The notes under the pieces: model-generated
Told to the model about the DNA's origin: nothing
Database searches by the model: none
The model's input: the letters and a program-made list of their open reading frames with translations, nothing else
DNA from: Anthonomus grandis grandis
Taxonomy: Eukaryota > Arthropoda > Insecta > Coleoptera > Curculionidae
Assembly (NCBI RefSeq): GCF_022605725.1
Contig: NC_065546.1
Span: forward strand, 45,938,227-46,002,226
Direction: 5' to 3'
DNA length: 64,000 bases
Program-made: the position numbers and the translations under genes
In this document: in pieces, positions 55,440 to 64,000 of the stretch
Position numbering within the stretch: position 1 is the stretch's first letter
How the letters are laid out: every line of letters begins with the position of its first letter

Positions 55440-55620
55440 CGAGATCTACCCACCCTTACATTTTGGCACAATAGTTTCCGAATACCTTATAAGAAGTTAT
55501 GTAGGCGTATAATAGGCTTGTAGTTTTTAGTTAGCTCTGCTCTCTTGTTTTTGGATATCAGAAAAGACATTCTCTTTGTTATCCATTTCGGAATGTATTA
55601 TTTTTCATTTATCAATTCAA
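55440..55620 (-). pseudogene. Reverse transcriptase fragment (non-LTR, R2/R4-like type)
   Basis: The minus strand reads IPKWITKRMSFLISKNKRAE, then LTKNYKPIIRLHNFL. This resembles the fingers motif 'W..G.T.L..K......NYRPI.CL...YK' of the same invertebrate non-LTR family whose palm motif is at 1760-1925. An (ATT)n run is at 55650-55668, just 5' on the minus strand. Only about 55 codons are readable. Confidence 0.4.
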
Positions 55621-58600
55621 ATATAAATGAAAGGTTTCGTGTATGATAAATTATTATTATTATTATTTTTAATAATAGTCGAGCCTGAGCTTATTGGATA
55701 TGCCATGTTCGATCATTAAATGCCTTAATTATAGTTTGTATATCAACGAAGCATCTTGAAAGCAATTATCTCAACAACTTGGATCGTTAGTCTCGTTGCC
55801 CCTTAACGATCGCTTAAACCGAAAGTGCATTATCGAAAATGTACTGCCATGCTCTTGGATGATGCTTCGTGGTTTACGGCTTCCTCTATAGCCTAACAAG
55901 ATCACTGCCAATAAATCGTTTTTGAAATTTAAATTTTAGCAGCAATTTATATACAAATTTTCCGGTTTTAATAGAGTAAAGCTATCACGTCCCTTACCAT
56001 TGACCACTCGTAGGGACCATAGAAAAAAAAGATTTATTTTATTTTTAATTTGTTTACCAATTAAATTTTTTTGTTTTTGCTAATGAATAATTAAAATTAA
56101 TTATGTAAAACAGAATTTGCTCCAGAAATTCACTTTTATTGCCTTTTGTAAAATCTGATAAATATTAAAATTTCACTAACTACGTACTTTGCTTCGTATT
56201 ATTGTACGTATATCTATAATCCCACTAGTTTCCTAGGCTTCCCTGAAGGTCATACATTATTCTTAGAAATCACTACATAAAATTGACAATATTTTGTAAT
56301 TTTTTAAAAACCGATTTAACCCCTAAGCAATATTTCTAGCTAATAATTTTCTGAATATTCTGAACTTCTAAAGCTGAATATCTTACAAAACTCATTATTA
56401 TTATTAAATTTTCCACCTCATTTAATATACAGAATAACATTCCTAAATCTGGCAATGGAAAGAAAACTCCGTTTAAGTAGGCTTAAAGTAGATTAAATGC
56501 CTACTTAAGCAGGCAATTTAATGCTTAAATTTGAATACAAAATAAAATTATCTACAAATGATAAGTTGAGAACTGAAGGAAATATCTGTTCACATAAATA
56601 TTGATATATATGTATATCCAGAATGAATACATAGGGATACACGTTAATTTAAAGCAATCAAAAACTATAATATGTAAGGAGCTATATTTCTCTCTATCCT
56701 TAAGTTACCTGAATGACTTTTTAGAGGTCTGTAACTCCTAATTTCCAGTTGCTGATTGAAATGCTTTTTAATCCAATGAACTTATTTTTTAATTGTCCCC
56801 AATAAGTTAAATGTTATTAAGTCTAAATAATCTTCTTTAGAGTAAATAAAAATTTCTAGCATGCAGTTATAATTATCAGTATTAATACCATCAATTAAAA
56901 TTATAATAACAATATTGCCTTTAATTATTTAAATCAATTGTGCTTTAAAACCACCTTTGTTAATTTTAATCCTTAAAAAATGTATTTCTATTTAAATAAA
57001 ATACTCTATATAGATTTATACAAATATAAAACAGAAAACGATTTAAATATGAAAAGCACAATATAAACACGAAAATCGTTTTAATTTAAATTATGCATCA
57101 AAAAAATATTAATTAAAATTTTTCTAGACCCACTTTCTTGGAGAGAATTTGCTGTTTTAGTTAGAAGCAAAAAAGAACCATCTTGGAGCTACTTTATGAC
57201 AATATCCTGTTTAAAAATAAATATGAAAATGCCAAGGATCATCATTTTTATATTCTCCAATATATCGACCCTTTCACGTAATAAACTATGGGTAATAACA
57301 TTATAGGCGTTGTATATTCCGTTATTCGATTTATGCACCCTTTTCACATCGTTCTCAAAAATATACAGCTATATAAAATTGAAAAGCTTATCCTGAGGCT
57401 TCAGGAACGCAAACTAAACGTCAATATCTTAAAAAAATTTATTTGCTTATTTTAAAATGCTTAAAGGGCAAAACGGGCTCGAATTTTGAGCAAGATCGAT
57501 TTTTACCGATACCGTTATTTATATTCTAAGAATGGTTAAAATTTAATTACACAGGAAACGAGCCTGAAAGGAAAAAAAATGTTTGACATTTTTCCAGTGA
57601 ACTGGTCGGTGCACAAACCTAATTACCACTTGATTGAAATCCGGAACGGTCAGAAAATTAGATATAATTACAGTGGCTTATATTCACCTGCATAGCGTTC
57701 AATTTATCGCACAATTTTAGCTCGCAAATGGGTCGATAAAACAAAACATCCACGCAGTAATAATTACCAGAGCACTCATGTTCCACAGCCAGAAGTAATA
57801 TTTTAAATTTGGTATGGAAAAAATTAAAAAGTAATTCTTTTATATAATATATAAAATTTGATTGTCTTAAAAGCCAAACATTCACTATTTATTTGCACCT
57901 AAATATGCATTTTGTAATGAAATAAATTACAAAATATAAACATAGTACATAGTCGTATTACAAATACAAACAACTTAAAGAATCCAATGCAACAAAATCT
58001 CTAAAATGTGTAACACATAATAAGCTGAAATGCGGAAATTATTGATTTATTAAAAAAGTTTCATGCATAACTTAAATGGATTTCATTCCCGTTTATTTCA
58101 TTTATTGACATTCCAAGTTCTAAGGGTAACGTAGGAAAAATAAAGAGGGATAGGGTTACTTTAAATATAAGGAATTTTAATAGAGTATAATAGTAATAAA
58201 TTACTGCAAGTATTCGATTCGATAAAAATATATCTAAAATTTTGCACGCTTATGGTAATTTCAGTAATTGAATCTTCGGTTTAAAACCCTAACACATTCC
58301 TTTCCTAATTGTGTTTGATGGCAGAAATTGAACGCGATATCTCAGCCTGTTGGTTATAAAAGGATTTTCCTCCTGACCGGAAAATTGCTTAATCACGAAG
58401 GGAAATATTGTTCTCGGGTTTCTAAAGGTATTGTCTATAGAAAATCCAATAATAGTGGATAAAAAGGTTTGTATTTATGCTTTTTTTATAAAGACACTTT
58501 AATTGCTTAATCGTTTGATATAAGTGATTAATTTTGCTTAAAATATAAGAAAATCTCTATTATAATAGTTGATTTTTGAGTGAACTATGAACGAAATACT

Positions 58601-59429
58601 CAACTTTTTTCCGTTACCTCTTTCTCCGTTTTTTCCAGCTTCATCTTATTTTTTTTCATTATATTTCCTTTTCATTCTGTGTGTTTGCTTTACAAGATAA
58701 ACTAGTAATTTTAATTTATATCTGTTTATTTTTTGATTTCATGTTATATTATTGTTTAATGCATTAAGTATTATTTAAAGTAATAATATTAATTTTATAT
58801 AATCAGCTCCTGGATATATAAAAAAATCTATTATATCTTAAGTAAATTCATGTATTTAAGATATATTGGATTTAGATTAGATTAAATACATATAAAGAAA
58901 GGTGTCGTTTTAGATTTAAGTTCATATTTCTTCTAAATACGCGAACAAATTAATTTTTTTATTCATATTAATATTTGTGCGTATAAGATTTTTTATATTG
59001 ATTTTTAAAGAAATAGTAAAGTAATACCCAACAACATAAGTAAACAAACTGGAACTGGTTTAATATTGATTTTTTTTACTACTCTTACTTATATTTTTTA
59101 AAAAAACGTCAAAATGAACGAAGAAAAATGAGGAAAAACGATTGACATCTTCTTCTACTACAAACAAAAATATCATTTTAATACCATTCTTCGTGGCACC
59201 TCAGACTATGTGTCATAATACTATAGATTTAATAAAAATCGAGGTTAGACTCTTTTTGTATATTTGTTTTATTTTTCGAATTCTATTTGAGTCTCGTAAA
59301 AATTGTGGTTTATTGCAAAGTAGGTAAGTAAACGTTTAAACCATGTTAGGTAACTATGTAGAAAAAACGTCATTTTGATTTACCAGTTTTCAGCTATTCC
59401 CGAATTTTATTAACATTTAATTAATAATT
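55621..59429. other. Long interval with no recognised gene
   Basis: AT-rich and without readable motifs. An isolated fragment of the 9.8-15.6 kb repeat (CATGCATAACTTAAATGG) occurs at about 58062-58080. The minus frame at 57658-57885 and plus frame at 59142-59327 have no recognisable domain. Confidence 0.55.
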
Positions 59430-59873
59430 AAAAAATCCGGCTTGGAGGACGAAAAAATAAATTTTTAGAGAGCAAATTTTTTTAAATGATTAAAATTTGT
59501 TGTTTTTTTTTTGGCAAATTGTGTCCTTTTTTATAGCAGGGATATATAAGAAGGATACAAATAAATAAAAAAAAAATAAATGAATTTTTTTTGCTGGTCT
59601 CGAATTCCAGCGTCGAATTTTATCGTAGTTTCTTACGCATTTCCTGGAATTTTTTTTTCAAGGTAATACATCGATTTTTTTAGAAATTGACCAAAAAGTC
59701 CGGCTCGAAGGCGATCTTTTAAAACAATACGAACATCTGTTTGTTATCGAATTTTTTGCACGCACTGAATATATCTGTATTTATGATAAAATCCGGCTCG
59801 GAGGACCAAAAAATTTTAAAATTTTAAAAATAATTAAGAGTCGCTGTTTTTTTTTGGTAACTTTTAACAATTT
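59430..59873 (+). repeat. Three short direct repeats (CCGGCTYGGAGGAC)
   Basis: AAAATCCGGCTTGGAGGACG at 59432, AAAGTCCGGCTCGAAGGCGA at 59695 and AAAATCCGGCTCGGAGGACC at 59788. After the first and third, a similar stretch follows with a long T run and TTTGGCAAATT or TTTGGTAACTT. The spacing is about 262 and 93 bp. They lie just left of a mariner-type relic. Confidence 0.6.
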
Positions 59874-59929
59874 ATTGTACTATAAGTTGATAAATTACAT
59901 TCCAAAATCTTAAAACTTATTTTAGAAAA

Positions 59930-60290
59930 TGCTGGAAGTGTCCATCATTAACAGCTCTCCAGCACTCCAGACGAACGATAAATTATTGCTATACATTTTC
60001 AACTCATTCCTCACATTACGAAAGAGATCTTTGGGGGCATGTGTGTGATTTTTTTGTACACATCACTTTTGACATAACCCCAAATAAAAAAGTCCAATGG
60101 ATTAAATTCGGTTGACCTAGGTCACTTAGGGACTCATTTGATCAACATCCATCTATCCACCAATCTTGAAAATCATTTTCTAGCAATCTTCTATCAGTTG
60201 CAGCATAATGAGCCTTATCCTGCTGAAACCCTAACACTTGGTTTGGCCTATCTGGGTCATGATAACGACAAATAATAACGATGAATAAGA
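59930..60290 (-). pseudogene. Mariner-type transposase C-terminal relic
   Basis: The minus strand reads VLGFQQDKAHYAATDRRLLE near 60230 (the QQD box with the second catalytic aspartate), then NDFQDWWIDGC. After a frame change EFNPLDFFIWGYVKSDVYKK follows near 60100 (the family's 'PLDFFLWG' motif). Near 59955 a frame reads VNDGHFQHF, the usual 'NGGHF..' ending. The N-terminal half is absent. Stops interrupt every part. Confidence 0.7.
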
Positions 60291-60982
60291 ATCAATGATA
60301 ATGTTAAATTTCCTTCAAAGAAGTATTATTATTTTATTAATTGTCCCTCTCCAAACATTCACGTTTGCACTATCCTGAGAATGACTTCCCTTAATTAGTG
60401 TGAATTTTTAAATGCCTAGTACCGAAAACTATATACATTTAAACAATTATTTATCTCCTAAATTAACTGAGTTCTATAAGAGTGTCACTTTTCCTTCTTT
60501 AATAGTTTTGTTACAGTGCTCTATAAAGCGTGTTATACAAAGCAATCAAAGATTTTCTTATAATGAAACCAGGATATTTATCATTTTAATTTTTTATCAT
60601 TAGGAACGTTAGTCCTACTGGTCTGCCATTCTCATCTTCCACGTACCTTAAAGGTTCTTGGATATTTGTTATTAAGGATTATTCGAAATCGTTGTATAAG
60701 TTATTTTTCTTACCACACCCAATAGCATCATTAATATTTCGATTCTCTTAGTCTCAGACAAAGAACAATGCAAAAGCATTTTTAAAATTTTCAATTGATA
60801 GTACAATTGAAACTTTTTATTCTTATACAAGGACTAGGTCAAATATTCACAGCACAGACAGAAGTGTAGATAGTTTCAGTAACTGATTATAAAAGGTTTG
60901 AAATGCTGTTAATTTCGACTGTTATGAAAACCACAACACTGTCAAAGTGACAATTAAATATTTGCAACAATTACGCTATTCA
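60291..60982. other. Interval with no recognised gene
   Basis: Flank between the mariner-type relic and piggyBac. The plus frame 60412-60603 has no recognisable domain. Confidence 0.45.
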
Positions 60983-61002
60983 TTAACCCTTTAAGATCCT
61001 CT

Positions 61003-61018
61003 GGGCATAATTATGCAC
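61003..61018. promoter_or_regulatory. piggyBac palindrome, left copy
   Basis: GGGCATAATTATGCAC, one mismatch from the perfect palindrome, 16 bp inside the left terminus. The position suggests a subterminal protein-binding site. Confidence 0.55.
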
Positions 61019-61329
61019 AGTTATTTCAAGTGGTATAAGTTTAAACTAGTCTGTAATATTACTCTGGTTAAATAAGTTGTACAGTTTTCTCTAGTTGTAA
61101 GTTTTGGGATACGATAGATGGAAGGAGTATCAGAATTTTCATTTATTTATTAGCAATAGCCGCCATGCACCAAATCAGCTGTGGTAAGTAAAAATAAATT
61201 TATAATAATCAATGAAATCTAAAATGTTTTTTGCACAAATATTTAGCACAGGGATAGACAAATTTAGTTTCTAGAGTATTTTGATAAAAATATGTCTTTA
61301 TTAGCATAAAAACATAATCTGTTTTTGTT

Positions 61330-61347
61330 TGTGCATAATTATGCACA
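61330..61347. promoter_or_regulatory. piggyBac palindrome, middle copy
   Basis: A perfect 18-bp palindrome, TGTGCATAATTATGCACA, about 160 bp before the transposase start codon. Confidence 0.6.
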
Positions 61348-61491
61348 CCCGATCTCGACGTTATATTTTTTATACTTATTCGATTTATATAGATGTTTGG
61401 CATAAGAATAATAAAGTAATTTTTTTTATATCTTATTAGTGTTTATTTTATTTTGACGTTAGTAGATACAGGGTGTATTTTTTTAGGGAAA

Positions 61492-62871
61492 ATGTACGAC
61501 CCAGAAAAAGAAAAAGATGCTGCAGTTGTATTGCAATTTTTGGAATTAACCTCCGACATTGAACTTAGTGAGGAGGAATGGGAGTATAATGCTGACAAAG
61601 AAGGGCCCACTACAGTGGAAATAGCGGAGTTGCACTGGGATGACGAGGATGACTTGCCCCTGTCAATTTTTGCTGGTCCCCCTACATCACAACAGTATGA
61701 ATTCAGCAAAATTGTCACGTCGAAAGGATCTATAAAATGGACTAAAGATGAATTTTTGCCCCCCGACTTTGTATGGAAAGAAGAAACGGATATCAATACG
61801 TCTGTTGAGTCTGAGGTTCAAGATCCATTACAATACTTCGGTAAATATATAGACGATGTTCAATTTCAAGAAATTTGGCTAAATTTACCAACATGTACGC
61901 TTTTCAAAATGATAAAACTAGATTCAAAATTACAACTTCAGATGAAATAAAAAGCTTGTTTGGTCTACACATTATAGCAGGGTGCTTGAAGTTTCCGCAA
62001 GTACGTTTATATTAAAATAAAACTCTGCGTATCAACATTTTTGGGGAAACTTCGTTCTAACTTGACATTCCCAAAGATACAATAGATAAATTTTATAAGG
62101 TAAGACCTTTTATGAAAGTATTCGAAAACGATGTCTGGAATTGAAATTGGAAGAAAATCTTTGCATCGACGAGCAGATTATTCCCTTTAGAGGACCTACA
62201 CCCTGGGGAATAAAATCGTTTGTTCTATGTGGAAAATCGGGAATCGCCTATGACTTTATTTTATACCAAGGCGGGTGTGTTGTTAGATGGGATAAGAATA
62301 AAAAATGCTATATAGATGTACCAAGACCAGAAATCGTAAAACTTGATAATCATTCTGTGGGCGGTGTTGATCTTCTGGATCAGATGATATAGAATATATA
62401 TAGATATATATAGAATTTATATTCGTTCAAGAAAATGGACCCTAAGAATGATTTTTCATGCAGTGGATTTTCCTGCAGTAAATAGTTGGTTTGAATGTCG
62501 ACAAGATTGTAAGATCCTCAATATTCCAATAAAAGAATAATTATCACTTTTGGAATTCAAAATGCGGCTTGGTAAAAGTTTAATCAAGGCAAATAAGACA
62601 GTTTAAGGTAAACAAAAAAAGGTAGACCTAGTGGCAGCGAGACACCACAAATACCGCGAAAAAAACAAAGATTAGGACGCATGAAGAAACCAGAACTATT
62701 CCTGCAATTCGGTATGATAGTGTTGATCATATGCCTCAACTTGATGGAGCCAAAGAAGGAAAACGATCCAAGTACTCAAATTGCAATAAGAAGACTCATT
62801 TTTTTTGTGAAAAATGTAATGTGCACATTTGTATAAAAAAAAGAAAGAAACTGTTTTTTATTGTATCATAG
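61492..62871 (+). pseudogene. piggyBac transposase, decayed
   Basis: The likely start ATG is at 61492 (MYDPEKEKDAAVVLQFLELT), giving an acidic N-terminal part as in the family. KWTKDEFLPPDFVWKEE lies at 61738, and DPLQYFGKYIDDVQFQEI at 61823. After a frameshift near 61870 come TTSDEIKSLFGLHIIAGCLK at 61930 and KTLRINIF. After another, NLCIDEQIIPFRGPTPWGIK at 62157 holds the first catalytic aspartate (IDEQ), followed by SFVLCGKSGIAYDFILYQGG. NHSVGGVDLLDQM at 62350 carries the C-terminal aspartates. The stretch that should hold the middle aspartate (a DN.F.S-type motif) is missing. RSRKWTLRMIFHAVDFPAVN at 62425 and a C-terminal cysteine-rich finger (NCNKKTHFFCEKCNVHIC, 62780-62835) follow, with a stop at 62869-62871. 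The minus-strand frame 61443-61796 is its shadow. Confidence 0.9.
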
Positions 62872-63058
62872 AAAGTAAAATTTTGTTTTGTTATACTATG
62901 CTTATGCCACATTTATTCCATTCTAATGTCAAATTTTTCTTTACATATTTTTTTAAAAAATAAATTGTATAATTTCATCAATAAATATGTTATGCAAGTA
63001 TATGAATATTTATTTATTTACTTTGCAAAGTTATTATTACATTGTGGTACAAGCCCCC

Positions 63059-63076
63059 TGTGCACAATTATGCACA
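63059..63076. promoter_or_regulatory. piggyBac palindrome, right copy
   Basis: TGTGCACAATTATGCACA, one mismatch from the middle copy, 121 bp inside the right terminus. Confidence 0.55.
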
Positions 63077-63482
63077 TACTTTTTTTTGTTTAAATGATTA
63101 AAAAATTTATATATTATCACTTTTAAGCTCTCTGTAAGCATTAATTTCTATCAAAAAAATTTTTTGCTCTATTAAAAAAAAATCAGGTTTGAAGGGGTTA
63201 AGAAGTATGAACTTAACGATTGCATAAGCAGCTCCACAGAACACAAAGAGGAAAACCTTGGTCTGTTTTCTGTGAGCAGCTGTGAACGCGAAAAAAGGCT
63301 AAAGTAGCTCCTCATCTCTCACACTATCAATGCGCTCAATTTCTGTATAAGAAATATTTCCAGGAATTTCTAAAAATAGTAAAAACTTTAAATATTGGCT
63401 TTTTACCAGCAGTGTTAAAATAGATTTTTCACAATATTAAAAAGATGTAAAGAAGTGACCCTAAAGTGTGTTTTAATATAAC

Positions 63483-63684
63483 TGTAATATTTGGTACTTA
63501 ATAGATAGCGAGATTAAATGAGAAAGGCAGAGGGTTATCGAGTTGGACTTTATTTCTAAGTTAGATACATGAACGAGCTTAATACACGCAGCTATTACCG
63601 TACTAAACTACGCGACACTGTCAGGTGTTATGCTGCGACGTACAGTGTGAGGTTGCCGAGCATCATAAGATACAATACATAACA
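63483..63684 (-). mobile_element. Probable solo LTR
   Basis: A 202-bp unit starting TGTAATATTTGG and ending CATAACA, that is TGT...ACA, flanked by ATAAC at 63478-63482 and GTAAC at 63685-63689, a near-perfect five-base target duplication. On the minus strand it contains AATAAAG (63548-63554) in the 3' half, where an LTR polyadenylation signal is expected. It is more GC-rich than its flanks. No internal region or second LTR is seen. Five-base duplications fit Copia, BEL or Ty3-type elements. Confidence 0.5.
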
Positions 63685-63689
63685 GTAAC

Positions 63690-64000
63690 GTTTGCCTTTC
63701 CCCGGATAAAATTTGACCTATGGTTATGGTCCTTCGAAATCAAAAGTAGAATTATTTACGCGGTTCTATACGTGGTTTAACATTAAGTGTTGCATTCCCC
63801 TTAGATGTTGGGGATTCAGGAAAACTTTATCCCTCCAGCGGCCACTTCCAGCATTTAAATGTGAAATGTATTTTATCAATTTGTATTGCATTAAAATTTT
63901 TTTTTATATTGCATTATAATTATTTAATAAACAGTTAATAATAGAGATAGTGCCTGTACGGGTATATAAAATATGCTCAAAATTTACTGAAGAACAGAAA
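63690..64000. other. Interval with no recognised gene
   Basis: A 68-codon plus frame at 63713-63919 has no recognisable domain. The window ends without a clear feature. Confidence 0.45.

Larger units (their letters stand above)
60987..63197 (+). mobile_element. piggyBac element, near full length, with TTAA sites
   Basis: The left end is CCCTTTAAGATCC after TTAA (60983-60986). The right end is GGTTTGAAGGGG before TTAA (63198-63201). The two ends match as short inverted repeats beginning CCC(T/C)TT. The 2211-bp length, TTAA duplication and internal piggyBac transposase relic all agree. Three copies of a GTGCATAATTATGCAC palindrome are inside. Confidence 0.9.

Noticed and set aside
61443..61796. 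117-codon minus-strand open frame
   Set aside because: Exactly opposite the conserved piggyBac transposase N-terminal part; a shadow.
1..64000. tRNA and rRNA genes
   Set aside because: No GGTTCGAATCC-type B box with a matching acceptor stem was noticed by eye, and no rRNA-like text. A tRNA scan would be needed to exclude decayed copies.

Overview
The window looks like a gene-poor, AT-rich stretch of an insect nuclear genome. A beetle or related insect is the best guess, from the mix of mobile-element families rather than from any host gene. I recognise no intact host protein gene, tRNA or rRNA. Nearly every coding signal is a decayed transposase or reverse transcriptase, broken by stops and frameshifts. 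Many are 5'-truncated, as is usual for target-primed retroelements.

Layout. 0-9.5 kb: an old dispersed repeat, a TA-flanked MITE (2.3-2.9 kb), a degenerate repeat cluster (4.0-5.5 kb) and non-LTR retrotransposon relics on both strands (1.8, 7.3-8.8 and 9.0-9.5 kb). 9.8-15.6 kb: a field of degenerate AT-rich repeats duplicated in larger blocks, interrupted by two minus-strand Jockey-like relics and by a 377-bp palindrome whose arms carry hammerhead-like motifs. 17.2-20 kb: a second copy of the first repeat beside a longer non-LTR relic. 21-26 kb: a mariner-type relic, a satellite-like array with a 360-bp period and an inverted last unit, a Harbinger scrap and a P-element-like C-terminus. 27-30 kb: two more non-LTR relics.

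The best-resolved part is 32.4-38.4 kb. An uncharacterised multicopy gene of the type I associate with DUF7869 is split by a Harbinger element (TIRs at 33181 and 37970). That element is itself split by a Tc1-like element (TIRs at 33297 and 35783). Then come a 5'-truncated Jockey element with a hexamer tail (39.0-40.1 kb), a Penelope-like element with a GIY-YIG domain, direct repeats and a hammerhead-like fold (40.3-41.9 kb), an orphan Gag (41.9-42.6 kb), a local GC-rich island (43.2-43.5 kb), two mariner-type relics facing away from each other (44.4-45.7 kb), a Harbinger end with subterminal repeats (45.9-46.5 kb), and a pogo-like 3' end abutting a long-TIR mariner-type element (48.0-50.9 kb). 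From 51 to 59 kb almost nothing is recognisable. The last 5 kb holds a mariner-type C-terminus, a nearly full-length piggyBac element with both TTAA sites (61.0-63.2 kb) and a probable solo LTR (63.5-63.7 kb).

No genes here appear to work together. The window is a record of successive insertions. Protein family calls come from motif recognition by eye, so exact ends of relics are approximate unless terminal repeats are given.
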